A stretch of 64,000 nt of DNA from Vibrio sp. qd031 (GCF_002100145.1 NZ_JXQD01000025.1:271417-335416); one strand, 5' to 3'. Positions 18,705-28,427 are shown, counted from the first letter of the stretch. Numbers and translations: made by a program. The notes: generated by a model not told the origin, from the sequence alone.

Positions 18705-19466
18705 ATGTGGAAATGGTTACATCCCTACGCCAAATCAGAAACGGCTTATCAGCTTTGCAACCGATTACTGCCTTGGTTTGCGGTGTTGACACTGCTTACT
18801 CTAGGGACAGGAACGGTGTGGGGCCTCTTTTTTGCACCGTCGGATTATCAGCAAGGCGAGAGTTTTCGCATGATTTATGTGCACGTACCTTCCGCGATAT
18901 GGTCGATGGGCGTCTATATGTCGATGGCTATCGCAGCATTTATTGGTCTGGTATGGCAACTGAAACTCTCTAACATGGCAGCATTGGCGATGGCGCCAAT
19001 CGGCGCAGTGTATACCTTTATCGCTCTTATGACTGGAGCGATTTGGGGCAAACCTATGTGGGGCACATGGTGGGTTTGGGATGCTCGTCTAACCTCAGAA
19101 CTCATCCTACTGTTCTTGTACTTGGGGGTTATTGCCCTTTACCACGCCTTCGATGATCAGAAAACGGCCGCTAAAGCAGCCGGTATCTTGGCCATCGTTG
19201 GGGTGATTAACTTGCCAATCATCCACTTCTCTGTCGAATGGTGGAATACGCTTCATCAGGGGGCGACTATCACCAAATTTGAAAAACCGTCCATTGCGCC
19301 CAATATGCTGTGGCCGTTACTGCTTAATATTTTGGGCTTTGGTTTCTTTTTTGGATCAGTGATGCTGATCCGATTTAAAAATCAAATCCTTCAAAAAGAA
19401 TCGCATCGACCATGGGTACAAGCCTTGGCAGAATCTGAAACCACCACAGCGCAAAAAGGAGCATAG
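18705..19466 (+). CDS. ccmC: Haem delivery protein CcmC
   Basis: CcmC binds haem on the periplasmic face of the inner membrane and hands it to CcmE. The 253-residue product has six membrane helices, the tryptophan-rich WWD signature MWGTWWVWDARLTSELILL (~118-136), and conserved periplasmic histidines, including one in YVHVPSAIW and one in the NLPIIHFSVEWWNTLHQG loop. The stop overlaps the region just before ccmD. Confidence 0.96.
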   Translation: MWKWLHPYAKSETAYQLCNRLLPWFAVLTLLTLGTGTVWGLFFAPSDYQQGESFRMIYVHVPSAIWSMGVYMSMAIAAFIGLVWQLKLSNMAALAMAPIGAVYTFIALMTGAIWGKPMWGTWWVWDARLTSELILLFLYLGVIALYHAFDDQKTAAKAAGILAIVGVINLPIIHFSVEWWNTLHQGATITKFEKPSIAPNMLWPLLLNILGFGFFFGSVMLIRFKNQILQKESHRPWVQALAESETTTAQKGA

Positions 19467-19468
19467 TG

Positions 19469-19675
19469 ATGCAATTTGAATCATTGGGTGATATTTTCGC
19501 GATGGGGGGTTACGCAAAGTACGTGTGGAGCGGATTTGCTGTGACATTTTTATCGATGTTTGCGCTTTTGTTCGCGAGTCGGAATGATACCAAGAAAATT
19601 TTGAACGAAGTGAATAAGAAAAAACACCGCCAAGCACGCATAGACGCGGCGAAAAATAGGGAGAACACGCTATGA
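19469..19675 (+). CDS. ccmD: Cytochrome c maturation protein CcmD
   Basis: CcmD is the small membrane subunit of CcmABCD, needed to release holo-CcmE. The 68-residue product has one transmembrane helix (~18-38, [20 protein letters not shown]) and a charged cytoplasmic tail, the normal plan. The ATG at 19469 gives [15 protein letters not shown]; an in-frame GTG one codon earlier overlaps the ccmC stop. Its end overlaps the ccmE start by 4 bases (ATGA type). Confidence 0.93.
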   Translation: MQFESLGDIFAMGGYAKYVWSGFAVTFLSMFALLFASRNDTKKILNEVNKKKHRQARIDAAKNRENTL

Positions 19676-20151
19676 ATCCAAGACGTAAAAAGCGCATGGG
19701 GTTAATCTTTACCATCGTACTTGGAGTGGGTTTAACTGTGGGCCTCATGATTTACGCACTCAACCAAAACATGGACCTATTTTATACCCCAACTGAGCTG
19801 GTAAACGGTAAACCAAATGGTACCAAACCAGAAGTAGGTCAGCGTCTTCGCATCGGCGGCATGGTGGTAGAGGGCTCTGTTGCCCGCGATCCTAATTCGT
19901 TACAAGTCAGTTTTGATTTGGCCGATGTGGGCCCCAAAGTCAAAATCGTTTATGAAGGCATCTTGCCAGACCTATTTCGTGAAGGGCAAGGTATCGTTGC
20001 ACAAGGTGTTTTGACGAGCCCAACGTCGATTGAAGCCTTCGAAGTACTGGCAAAGCACGACGAAGAGTACATGCCACCAGAAGTGGCTGAAGCAATGAAT
20101 GTGATCCATGAACCTTTGACATACACAGACGAACAGTTGGAATCTAAATAA
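19672..20151 (+). CDS. ccmE: Haem chaperone CcmE
   Basis: CcmE carries haem bound covalently through a histidine in the periplasm from CcmC to CcmF. The 159-residue product has a basic N-terminus, one membrane anchor (~9-30), an OB-fold domain, and the haem-binding His129 in [11 protein letters not shown]. Downstream Tyr133, a haem ligand in the family, is present. It is translationally coupled on both sides, overlapping ccmD by 4 bases and ccmF by one base (TAATG). Confidence 0.96.
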   Translation: MNPRRKKRMGLIFTIVLGVGLTVGLMIYALNQNMDLFYTPTELVNGKPNGTKPEVGQRLRIGGMVVEGSVARDPNSLQVSFDLADVGPKVKIVYEGILPDLFREGQGIVAQGVLTSPTSIEAFEVLAKHDEEYMPPEVAEAMNVIHEPLTYTDEQLESK

Positions 20152-22139
20152 TGGTCGCTGAACTAGGTCATTTTGCACTGATAATCTCACTAGGGTTAGC
20201 GCTGCTTCTCAGTGTGCTTCCTATGTGGGGTGCACATAAGAACAATGTACAGCTCATGCACACGGCGAGACCACTCGCGTGGGGTATGTTTTTGCTGCTG
20301 CTGTTGTCATTCGTAATTTTGTGTTGGTCGTTCTATGTGAACGACTTCACCGTTCAATATGTCGCGACTAACTCTAACTCTAAACTGCCGTGGTACTACC
20401 GCATAACCGCTGTGTGGGGCGCGCACGAAGGCTCACTGCTACTATGGGTGCTCATCCAAGCCGGTTGGACAGTTGCGGTAGCGTCATTTAGCCGCGGAAT
20501 GCCGAACGAATCGGTCGCTAGAGTGCTAGGCGTTATGGGGATCGTCACCGTTGGTTTCTTACTGTTTATCATCGTGACATCAAACCCGTTTGATCGAACA
20601 CTGCCGTTTTTCCCAGTGGATGGTCGTGACCTAAACCCACTGTTGCAAGATCCCGGACTTATTATTCACCCGCCGATGCTTTACATGGGCTATGTGGGCT
20701 TCTCCGTTGCGTTTGCCTTTGCGATTGCGTCACTCATGACGGGGCGATTGGACACAGCATGGGCGCGTTGGTCACGCCCGTGGACGACGGCAGCTTGGGT
20801 CTTTTTGACGCTGGGTATTGCGCTGGGTTCCTGGTGGGCGTATTACGAACTTGGCTGGGGCGGCTGGTGGTTCTGGGATCCGGTAGAGAACGCGTCATTC
20901 ATGCCATGGCTTGCTGGTACTGCTCTAATGCACTCATTAGCGGTGACTGAAAAGCGCGGAACCTTTAAAGCGTGGACAGTATTGCTTGCCATCTCAGCAT
21001 TCTCGTTAAGTTTATTAGGGACATTCTTGGTTCGTTCGGGAATATTAGTGTCGGTTCATGCCTTCGCTTCAGATCCAGAGCGTGGCTTGTTCATTCTCGG
21101 ATTTCTCATTGTGGTGATAGGCGGCAGCTTATTGCTGTTTGCGTTGAAGGGCGCATCGGTAAGGGTTAGGGGTAACTTCGATCTCGTGTCTCGAGAAAAC
21201 GGCTTACTCGCGAATAACATTTTACTCATCGCCGCATTGGTGGTGGTGCTAGTCGGCACCTTGCTGCCGTTGGTTCATAAACAAATTGGCTTAGGGTCAG
21301 TGTCGATTGGAGCACCGTTCTTCAACACCTTGTTTGCATGGTTAATGATTCCATTTTCGGCTTTGCTCGGCGTGGGTCCTCTGCTGCGTTGGAAACGAGA
21401 TTCGCTCACTGCGCTGTATAAACCAATGGCGATTGCTGCAACAGCCTCGTTGATCTTGGCCGCAGCGGCTACCTTGCTACTTGCAGACAGCTTCAAAGTG
21501 ATGGCGTTTGTCGGATGGGTGATGGCTTGGTGGATCATATTGATGCATGGCTATGAGCTTCATCAGCGTGCCACACACCGTCACGCGTTTGCGGTTGGGG
21601 TGAGGAAACTCCCTCGAAGCCACTGGGCAATGATGACTGCGCATATTGGCTTAGCTATTACGGTCATCGGCGTCGCGATGGTTCAAAATTACAGTATCGA
21701 GAAGGACGTTCGTTTAGCACCCGGTGAAAACTTTGTGCTCGAAGAGTACAACTTCTACTTCAAAGGGGTGCGTGATAATGACGGACCTAACTACGACGGT
21801 TACATTGCTGACTTTGAAATTACCAAAGACGGTAAGTTCATCAACGAACTGCATGCCGAAAAACGATTTTATCTAACTGCGCGCTCTATGATGACCGAAG
21901 CGGCCATCGATCGTGGCATTACGCGCGATCTGTATATCGCAATGGGCGAGCAGCTCGGTGACGGTCGTTCGTGGGCGGTACGTATTTATTACAAACCGTT
22001 TGTACGTTGGATTTGGGCTGGATCATTGTTTATGGCTATAGGTGGCGGGCTCGCCATTAGCGATAAGCGTTACCGACTGAAAAAGAACACCGTTGCTGAG
22101 TCAAAAAAAACTCAGGACGCGACTAAGCAGGAGGCGTAA
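20151..22139 (+). CDS. ccmF: Cytochrome c haem lyase subunit CcmF
   Basis: CcmF, with CcmH, attaches haem to the CXXCH motif of apocytochromes. The 662-residue product has about 15 membrane helices, the WWD domain WGGWWFWDPVENASFMPWL, and conserved periplasmic histidines (GAHEGSLLLW, PPMLYMGYVG region, TLLPLVHKQI). The length is typical. It starts within the ccmE stop and ends directly before ccmG. Confidence 0.96.
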   Translation: MVAELGHFALIISLGLALLLSVLPMWGAHKNNVQLMHTARPLAWGMFLLLLLSFVILCWSFYVNDFTVQYVATNSNSKLPWYYRITAVWGAHEGSLLLWVLIQAGWTVAVASFSRGMPNESVARVLGVMGIVTVGFLLFIIVTSNPFDRTLPFFPVDGRDLNPLLQDPGLIIHPPMLYMGYVGFSVAFAFAIASLMTGRLDTAWARWSRPWTTAAWVFLTLGIALGSWWAYYELGWGGWWFWDPVENASFMPWLAGTALMHSLAVTEKRGTFKAWTVLLAISAFSLSLLGTFLVRSGILVSVHAFASDPERGLFILGFLIVVIGGSLLLFALKGASVRVRGNFDLVSRENGLLANNILLIAALVVVLVGTLLPLVHKQIGLGSVSIGAPFFNTLFAWLMIPFSALLGVGPLLRWKRDSLTALYKPMAIAATASLILAAAATLLLADSFKVMAFVGWVMAWWIILMHGYELHQRATHRHAFAVGVRKLPRSHWAMMTAHIGLAITVIGVAMVQNYSIEKDVRLAPGENFVLEEYNFYFKGVRDNDGPNYDGYIADFEITKDGKFINELHAEKRFYLTARSMMTEAAIDRGITRDLYIAMGEQLGDGRSWAVRIYYKPFVRWIWAGSLFMAIGGGLAISDKRYRLKKNTVAESKKTQDATKQEA

Positions 22140-22694
22140 ATGAATCGTAAGTTACTGTTTATTCCGCTCGGGCTGTTTATGGTGTTTGCGGTTGTGGCGC
22201 TGATTGCGCTTAACCGTAATGCTCAGGGCGATGATCCTACCAAGCTCGAGTCGGTGTTAATTGGCCATCCGGTACCAGAGTTTCGCCTAGAGGATCTTGT
22301 CGATCCAACCAAGCGCTACGACAGAGACATCTTTGTGGGTGAACCGTTGCTGCTTAATGTATGGGCAACGTGGTGCCCAACGTGCTACGCAGAGCACCAA
22401 TACCTTAATCAATTAGCGTCTCAAGGGGTTAAGATTATTGGGCTTAACTATAAAGATGAACGCAATAAAGCGGTTGGTTGGCTTAATGACCTCGGTAACC
22501 CTTATCTCATCAGTCTATTTGATGGAGATGGCATGCTAGGGCTTGATCTTGGGGTCTACGGCGCGCCGGAAACCTTTATTATTGATGCTAAGGGTGTTGT
22601 GCAATACCGTCATGTTGGCGATGTGAATCCAAATAACTGGGCCACTACCTTAGAGCCTCTCTACAACCAATTACTTGCGGAGGCGAAACAGTAG
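22140..22694 (+). CDS. ccmG: Periplasmic thiol:disulphide oxidoreductase CcmG (DsbE)
   Basis: CcmG is a membrane-anchored thioredoxin-fold protein that keeps apocytochrome or CcmH cysteines reduced. The 184-residue product has an N-terminal anchor (~4-24), the active site WATWCPTC with Cys79 and Cys82, and the cis-proline region GVYGAPETFIID that is diagnostic for this family. It abuts ccmF and ccmH without gaps. Confidence 0.96.
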   Translation: MNRKLLFIPLGLFMVFAVVALIALNRNAQGDDPTKLESVLIGHPVPEFRLEDLVDPTKRYDRDIFVGEPLLLNVWATWCPTCYAEHQYLNQLASQGVKIIGLNYKDERNKAVGWLNDLGNPYLISLFDGDGMLGLDLGVYGAPETFIIDAKGVVQYRHVGDVNPNNWATTLEPLYNQLLAEAKQ

Positions 22695-23213
22695 ATGAAA
22701 AGTTTAACCAGCAAGTCTCTGTTGAGTCATGGGATGTTTGTTAAGAGCCTATTTATTCTGTTGGCTGCCTTGTCGACACTCACCGCCTCGACGATCGCTA
22801 CGGCGGCCATCGAAGTATATGAATTCGAGACACCTGAACAAGAAGAACAGTTTAAAGAGCTTGGCAACACGTTACGTTGTCCTAAGTGCCAAAACAATAC
22901 TATCGCTGATTCGAATGCACCGCTTGCTCAAGATTTACGTCAGAAAGTCTACGAAATGACCTCTGAAGGAAAATCAAAGGGGGAAATCGTCGATTATATG
23001 GTTGCGCGCTACGGCAACTTTGTGACGTACAAACCGCCGTTTACCTTTGCCACAGCAATTTTATGGCTAGGGCCATTGTTTGTCGTCGTTGGCGGCGTTG
23101 GTTTGATGGTTCTGCGAAGCCGAAAACGCCCTTTAGTAGAGTCAAATAATGATCTTTCTCTCGATGAGAAAGAACGTCTTAAACAGTTACTCGACGAAGA
23201 GGGAGAGAAGTAA
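22695..23213 (+). CDS. ccmH: Cytochrome c maturation protein CcmH
   Basis: CcmH (CycL type) reduces apocytochrome cysteines for haem ligation by CcmF. The 172-residue product has a signal peptide (~18-38), the redox motif LRCPKCQNNTI with Cys62 and Cys65, the helical VDYMVARYGNFVTYKPPF stretch, and one C-terminal membrane helix (~112-134). It is the short form, with the TPR part on a separate gene (ccmI) just after it. Confidence 0.95.
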   Translation: MKSLTSKSLLSHGMFVKSLFILLAALSTLTASTIATAAIEVYEFETPEQEEQFKELGNTLRCPKCQNNTIADSNAPLAQDLRQKVYEMTSEGKSKGEIVDYMVARYGNFVTYKPPFTFATAILWLGPLFVVVGGVGLMVLRSRKRPLVESNNDLSLDEKERLKQLLDEEGEK

Positions 23214-23215
23214 CC

Positions 23216-24424
23216 ATGGTTGAATTTTGGTTAGCCGCAGGGGCCTTATTGGTTGTAAGTGCTCTGTTTGTGGTCATTCCCCTGCTTCGCAGCAGAGATA
23301 ACACCGACGAGCAATTGCGTGATGAACTTAATAAAGCAATTTATAAAGACCGCCTAGCAGAGCTCGAAGTTGAGTCGGTTGAAGGCATTGTTCAAGATAA
23401 AGCGGAACTCGAAACCGATTTGAAATTGGCACTCCTCGACGACGTTCCCAACAGTGAACAGCATGGGTCGACTCAGAAAGTGTCACCTGTCGTGATTGTT
23501 GTTTCTCTAGCACTGCTGATCTTCGTGACACTGTTTTGTTATCAGCGCTATGGCGCATTGGACAAGGTCAGCCAATGGCAAGAGGTAGCAAATCAACTGC
23601 CTCAACTTAGTCAAAGGTTGATGTCTCAAGATGCTGAACCTTTAACTGACAGTGAAATGCGCGATTTGATCTTAGCGTTACGTACCCGCTTACATCATAC
23701 GCCACAAGATCAACAAGGTTGGTTGCTGTTAGGGCGTATAGGCCTAGCGGATCGTGATATTGATACCGCCATTGGTGCGATGAAACGCGCTTACCGTTTA
23801 AGCCCAGATGACGAAGATATCCAACTGGGCTATGCGCAAGCGTTGATGTTATCTGGTGATGCGACCGATACTGAAATTGCAGAAGGGCTATTGATTGGCC
23901 TTGCTCAACAAGAATATGTCGATCTACGAGTGATCTCTTTGCTGGCTTTCAATGCGTTTGAAAAGCAAGATTTCGCTGGTGCAGTGAAGTACTGGACAAT
24001 GATGCAACAGATGATTGGCCCAGAAGACAGCCGCTACCCAATGCTGGAAAGCAGTATTCGTAAAGCTCGCGCGAACATGGGTGAGTCCATGGCCGATATG
24101 GTGGCAGTGGAAATCCGTGTCGCTGATGATGTGCCTGTTAACCCTAACGGTGTGCTAGTTGTTTCTGTACACAGAGCTGATGGCTCGGCAATGCCTGTTG
24201 CTGCGGCAAGGTATAATGTTGGCGCGTTCCCTCGAACGCTGGTGTTGGATGATGGCAATAGTATGATGCAAGGTCAGAACCTTTCCGATCTTGATGCCTA
24301 TATTGTTCGAGCACGCATTGACAGTGATGGTAATGTGGGAACACGAGAGGGCGATTGGTACGGTGAAAGTGCCGTCACTCAGAAAGGCAATCCTGTTAAC
24401 TTAGTCATCTCTAACCAGTATTAA
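23216..24424 (+). CDS. ccmI: Cytochrome c biogenesis protein CcmI (TPR)
   Basis: CcmI is the apocytochrome c chaperone of the haem ligation complex. The 402-residue product has two membrane helices (~2-24 and ~90-112), a leucine-zipper-like cytoplasmic loop between them, TPR repeats (~140-270, e.g. GWLLLGRIGLADRDIDTAIG) and a C-terminal beta domain (DVPVNPNGVLVVSVHRADGS). It ends the ccm operon, and a strong intrinsic terminator follows 20 bases later. Confidence 0.93.
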   Translation: MVEFWLAAGALLVVSALFVVIPLLRSRDNTDEQLRDELNKAIYKDRLAELEVESVEGIVQDKAELETDLKLALLDDVPNSEQHGSTQKVSPVVIVVSLALLIFVTLFCYQRYGALDKVSQWQEVANQLPQLSQRLMSQDAEPLTDSEMRDLILALRTRLHHTPQDQQGWLLLGRIGLADRDIDTAIGAMKRAYRLSPDDEDIQLGYAQALMLSGDATDTEIAEGLLIGLAQQEYVDLRVISLLAFNAFEKQDFAGAVKYWTMMQQMIGPEDSRYPMLESSIRKARANMGESMADMVAVEIRVADDVPVNPNGVLVVSVHRADGSAMPVAAARYNVGAFPRTLVLDDGNSMMQGQNLSDLDAYIVRARIDSDGNVGTREGDWYGESAVTQKGNPVNLVISNQY

Positions 24425-24445
24425 TGTTGAGACTTTGACGAAGAC

Positions 24446-24473
24446 AAAAGGCTGACACTCGTCAGCCTTTTTT
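24446..24473 (+). terminator. Intrinsic terminator of the ccm operon
   Basis: AAAAGGCTGAC and GTCAGCCTTTT form an 11-bp stem with the 4-base loop ACTC, followed by more T residues. It lies 22 bases after the ccmI stop. Confidence 0.93.
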
Positions 24474-24568
24474 AGTATGCTTATAACAATCGAAGTCATT
24501 AACTGGTTAGGAAATTACGCCGGGAAAATCGCTAAGAACAAGGCAAAGATTCCCGTAGGTATCTGTTC

Positions 24569-24594
24569 TAACAGCAAAATATTTAACGCTGTTA
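24569..24594. repeat. Inverted repeat upstream of mlaA
   Basis: TAACAGC (24569-24575) and GCTGTTA (24588-24594) form a 7-bp palindrome with a 12-base AT-rich spacer, ~90 bases before the mlaA start. It could be an operator or an RNA hairpin; no known regulator motif was recognised. Confidence 0.3.
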
Positions 24595-24683
24595 ACAGTG
24601 ATTTTTGCGAGCAACAATGATCAGGTAATTGCTTTGGTTGGTATTAAAACAGCCTCACAGCACCTCGTTAAGGATTGACGGTT

Positions 24684-25460
24684 ATGGCGACACTGAGCAA
24701 ATCTACGCACACTACCCACACTAAGTTTCGTTTAGTGTGCGTGTTACTGTTGCTGCTTATTTCAGGGTGTGCGTCCACAAGCAGTGTAGAAGGCGAACCT
24801 CATCCTAATGACCCATTGGAGCCGTTTAATCGTGCTATGTGGGCGATTAACTATGATTTTCTCGACCCTTACCTGGTTCGCCCTGTTTCGCTGACGTATG
24901 GGTATGTTATGCCCAATTTTGCGCGTTCGGGGGTGTCCAATTTTCTCGCCAATCTCGATGAGCCTGCCAGCGTGGTTAATAACTTAATCATGGGAAATGG
25001 CGATCTTGCTCTTCTTCATTTAAATCGCTTTTGGGTGAACACCACTTTTGGTGTAGCTGGCTTAATGGACGTCGCGAGCAGAGGCGGTTTAGTCAAAGAG
25101 GAGGAGAGGGTTTTTAGTGATGCGGTCGGACATTATGGTGTGGGTAATGGATGGTTTTTAATGATCCCTGCCTATGGCCCGTTAACAACCCGAGAAGTAA
25201 CCGACTATGCCGATAATTTATACCCTCCGTTGTCTTATCTGAATTTTTGGGCCAGTTTTGGGAAATGGCTATTAGAGGGGGTAGAGACCCGAATCGACTT
25301 GGTTGAGCAAGAAGCGTTGCTTGAAAATTCTCCCGATCCTTATGCGCTAACTCGCGATGTATACCTCCAACGTCGAGACTATCGCGCAGACATCACGCAA
25401 GACATTCCAGTTGATCAGCAAGAAGAAGATGATCTCGATGCTTACCTAGACGATTTGTAA
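24684..25460 (+). CDS. mlaA: Outer-membrane lipid asymmetry lipoprotein MlaA (VacJ)
   Basis: MlaA is the outer-membrane component that removes misplaced phospholipids from the outer leaflet and passes them to MlaC. The 258-residue product starts at ATG 24684, 9 bases after AAGGA. The signal peptide ends in the lipobox LISGC (Cys29). Then follow the family motifs DPLEPFNRAMWAINYDFLDPY and PASVVNNLIMGN, and the GYYGVGNG-like loop (GHYGVGNGWFLMIPAYGP). A very acidic C-terminal tail (DDLDAYLDDL) is present. It is the last gene before the EPS island. Confidence 0.95.
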   Translation: MATLSKSTHTTHTKFRLVCVLLLLLISGCASTSSVEGEPHPNDPLEPFNRAMWAINYDFLDPYLVRPVSLTYGYVMPNFARSGVSNFLANLDEPASVVNNLIMGNGDLALLHLNRFWVNTTFGVAGLMDVASRGGLVKEEERVFSDAVGHYGVGNGWFLMIPAYGPLTTREVTDYADNLYPPLSYLNFWASFGKWLLEGVETRIDLVEQEALLENSPDPYALTRDVYLQRRDYRADITQDIPVDQQEEDDLDAYLDDL

Positions 25461-25810
25461 TTACGAGCTAACCACGCAAGACATTGAGCTGCACCACAAC
25501 AGTGATAGGCGCCCCCAACAGTGCATGAAATAGATCTTTCACGGGACTTTCAAAAATAGCTATGTCCCTCGTTGCGTATGAAAACTTTAAGTGATTTCAA
25601 TAGTTAATAATTAGACAGTACAACTCAAAGCTCGATCTGGCGTAGTAATTGCTGAATATATAGTGAAACGTAGGAATGTGTAATATTTCCTCGTTCGGTT
25701 AAACATCGCTGAGCTTTTAGTGAATAACCTATCTAAGGTGTATCGATTTGTAATTTCACTACAGATGATGTTTTTCACTCAGTAATTAGCCACTAGGTGG
25801 AGCATCTAAT
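25461..25810. other. 350-base non-coding stretch, left edge of the EPS island
   Basis: No gene is visible. The stretch is AT-rich in its right half and presumably holds the promoter of the next gene, but no convincing -35/-10 pair, ops element or CRP site was found. A weak 5-bp hairpin (GGGAC at 25543-25547 with GTCCC at 25564-25568) is the only structure noted. An AGGTGGAG ribosome site precedes the start at 25811. No integrase, tRNA or direct repeat marks an island border. Confidence 0.5.
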
Positions 25811-27202
25811 ATGGAAATTAAAACCAACAGCACCGAGTTTAGTTTTCTTTATCGCGCAGCGGATTGCGTACTTATTCTCTTATCACTCTATATATGTGCC
25901 AAAGCCCAATATGTTGAATTGACCAACGCCTATATTGTAATAGCGACTTATTCCGTGGTGCTTTTTTTACTTACGAGTGAAAGTGTCGGGTTATATCGTT
26001 CATGGCGAACGTCCAAGATGAGCGAACAAATTATGACTTTGCTGTGCAGTTGGGTCATGATGTTCACGGCTATCTTACTGGTTAATTACGCGATTAGTTT
26101 TGATCTTACCTATTCTAATGCACTGCTCAAGGCCTGGTTTCTATTTACCCCTATCTGCTTGGTTTTTTGGCGCCTCATCATCATGTTGGCCAAAGAGAAA
26201 GCACGAGATATGGGGTATAACCGCAGAACGGCTGTGATTATTGGCGTTACAGAAAATGGCTTGCAGCTTGCGCAAGAGTTGCGAGAAAACCATCAGTTAG
26301 GCATCGATCTCGTGGGCTTTTATGACGATCGCCAACCGGACCGTCTGGATCAGCAACGCATGCAGTCGACGTTAGAAGGCAATGCCGATGTGGCTTTAGA
26401 GTATGTCCGTGGCAACCATGTCGATCACGTTTATATCGCCATGCCAATGAGCGCGCAATCGCGCATCGCTCATTACTTAAAAGAGTTTTCTGATACAACC
26501 GCCAATACCTACGTCGTGCCTGACTTCTTTGTATTCAATCTGATCCAATCACGCATTAATGTGATTGGTAATGTACCGACATTAAGTGTCCACGATACCC
26601 CATTTTATGGCGGCACGGTGTGGTTAAAACGCTTACAAGACATCATCTTATCTAGCCTGATATTGGTGTTGATCAGTCCGGTGTTAGTCGCTGTTGCACT
26701 GGGTGTGAAACTCACGTCTGCCGGGCCTGTAATCTTCAAGCAGAAGCGTTATGGTTTGGATGGTCGACAAATTTCAGTTTGGAAGTTTCGTTCTATGACC
26801 ACCATGGAGAATGGTAATGAAGTGAAACAGGCAACCAAGAATGACGCTAGAGTGACCCCATTTGGCGCGTTTATTCGCCGTACCTCTTTGGATGAGCTTC
26901 CTCAATTTATCAATGTACTGCAGGGTAGAATGTCCATTGTCGGACCAAGGCCTCATGCCGTGGTGCATAATGAGCAATATAGAGTGATTGTGGATAGGTA
27001 TATGCTGCGTCACAAAGTAAAACCTGGAATTACTGGTCTCGCGCAAGTGAGCGGCTACCGCGGAGAAACCGACACGTTAGAAAAAATGGAAAAGCGTGTG
27101 GAGTACGATCTTCGCTACATCGATTCTTGGTCAACCTGGCTGGATCTAAAGATAATCTTTATGACGGTATTTAAAGGATTTGTGGGTAAGACGGCTTACT
27201 GA
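25811..27202 (+). CDS. Undecaprenyl-phosphate sugar phosphotransferase (WcaJ/GumD type), copy 1
   Basis: This enzyme moves a sugar-1-phosphate (glucose or galactose in the family) from a UDP-sugar to undecaprenyl phosphate and so starts a polysaccharide repeat. The 463-residue product has four N-terminal membrane helices, a CoA-binding-like middle domain (RRTAVIIGVTENGLQLAQEL, ~140-250), a further membrane segment (~278-300), and the catalytic C-terminus: VIFKQKRYGLDGRQISVWKF, RRTSLDELPQFINVLQGRMS, VGPRPHAV. A close paralogue lies on the opposite strand at 45106-46509. This copy stands alone and converges on the GH5 gene. Confidence 0.92.
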   Translation: MEIKTNSTEFSFLYRAADCVLILLSLYICAKAQYVELTNAYIVIATYSVVLFLLTSESVGLYRSWRTSKMSEQIMTLLCSWVMMFTAILLVNYAISFDLTYSNALLKAWFLFTPICLVFWRLIIMLAKEKARDMGYNRRTAVIIGVTENGLQLAQELRENHQLGIDLVGFYDDRQPDRLDQQRMQSTLEGNADVALEYVRGNHVDHVYIAMPMSAQSRIAHYLKEFSDTTANTYVVPDFFVFNLIQSRINVIGNVPTLSVHDTPFYGGTVWLKRLQDIILSSLILVLISPVLVAVALGVKLTSAGPVIFKQKRYGLDGRQISVWKFRSMTTMENGNEVKQATKNDARVTPFGAFIRRTSLDELPQFINVLQGRMSIVGPRPHAVVHNEQYRVIVDRYMLRHKVKPGITGLAQVSGYRGETDTLEKMEKRVEYDLRYIDSWSTWLDLKIIFMTVFKGFVGKTAY

Positions 27203-27220
27203 GGTGGCCTGATATTTGTT

Positions 27221-27245
27221 TAGCGCTACGTTGTATGTAGCGCTA
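27221..27245. terminator. Hairpin between convergent genes
   Basis: TAGCGCTAC (27221-27229) and GTAGCGCTA (27237-27245) form a perfect 9-bp stem with a 7-base loop, 19 bases after the copy 1 phosphotransferase stop. No clear T-run follows on either strand, so termination is possible but unproven. Confidence 0.4.
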
Positions 27246-27365
27246 TGTTGACTTCGATATTTATGGTTGCAGATAGTTAGAAAGCGGGGTTGATGAAGTG
27301 TTTATCGTATTGTATTTGCGTACCGAACTATTCAAGAGCTTGTTCATTCAGTACTAACCCAAAAA

Positions 27366-28427
27366 CTAGTTAAGCTGTTGGGTATATTGCTCCAACACAG
27401 CCATCTGTGGCTTATCTTGTCCTGATTTTGGTGAGATTGAAAATGGATAGCTGCCCCACCAAGCTCCGGCAGCCCACCAAGTCCATCCTAGCCAAACGTC
27501 TTGATTGGCATCAATGTATGCGAGAGTATTGTCCAACGCAGCCATACAAGTTGGGTTATCGGCAGCACCAAACTCACCTAGAAAAGCGCGTTGTCCATGG
27601 TCTCGCATCCATTGGGTTACTTTAGCCAAGCGGCGGCGGCCAACTTCGGTATCGACACAATCAAATGACGTACCTGACGAGTTTGAGTCGAAGTACTGAT
27701 GGATTTCAAAGGCGAGATTGTCGGCTGGATCGACGATGGTAGCCATAACGGTAGCGTTAGGTGTACCGTACCAATCACTGTACCAAGAGTGCCCACCGCT
27801 GTACCCATTGCCAGGAACCAAAATTAAGTGCTCGGATCCTGCGTCACGAATAGCGGCAATTGCAACATTTGCCGCGTCTCTCCACTGTTCTGTCGGCATT
27901 CCATGGGGTTCGTTCATCAACCCTATGATGACCGCAGGGTTATGTTTGAAATGTGAAGCAAGTTTTCTCCATACATCTGCTAGGTCGTCAAAAGATACTG
28001 AATCTCCTCCAACAACTTCCCCGTGATAACGAGCGTAATTGTGAATGTCGAGAATAACGCTAGTACCATTGGTAGTGGCGTAGTCAACAGCTGCTGTCAA
28101 ACGTTGCAGTTCTGCTTGGTCTAAGTCTGATTTCAAGCTGTGCTGGATCCGTTCCCATCGAAACGTTAGCCGAAAGACATTCATTCCTTTTTCAATAAAA
28201 TAGTCCATCTCACTGGGCTTCGGGTAGATGTAGTTGTATCCATATCGGCCCGGAAGCTTATTGTTGCCAAATCCAGGGCCCGCTAAATTGACGCCATAAT
28301 AGGTTCCATTTTTGTTTACCGGGGTAACCGCCTTATTAGCGAGCCCTTTGGTTGATGAAAATCCAGTGGTGGGGAAGGTAATACTTAGTGATAGTGCAAT
28401 ACAGGCAGAAACATGAGTGCGTTTCAT
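27366..28427 (-). CDS. Secreted GH5 family glucanase (cellulase-like)
   Basis: This is a secreted glycoside hydrolase of family 5, most like endo-beta-1,4-glucanases. The 353-residue product has a signal peptide (~1-25), a TIM-barrel start with GVNLAGPGFGNNKLPGRYGY, substrate-contact residues in DIHNYARYHG, the acid/base Glu in LMNEPHGMP and the nucleophile Glu in FLGEFGAADN. There is no carbohydrate-binding module. AGGAG lies 5 bases before the ATG. It is the last gene of the EPS operon, so it may trim or release the polymer, or clear it from the periplasm. Confidence 0.88.
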   Translation of the reverse strand: MKRTHVSACIALSLSITFPTTGFSSTKGLANKAVTPVNKNGTYYGVNLAGPGFGNNKLPGRYGYNYIYPKPSEMDYFIEKGMNVFRLTFRWERIQHSLKSDLDQAELQRLTAAVDYATTNGTSVILDIHNYARYHGEVVGGDSVSFDDLADVWRKLASHFKHNPAVIIGLMNEPHGMPTEQWRDAANVAIAAIRDAGSEHLILVPGNGYSGGHSWYSDWYGTPNATVMATIVDPADNLAFEIHQYFDSNSSGTSFDCVDTEVGRRRLAKVTQWMRDHGQRAFLGEFGAADNPTCMAALDNTLAYIDANQDVWLGWTWWAAGAWWGSYPFSISPKSGQDKPQMAVLEQYTQQLN

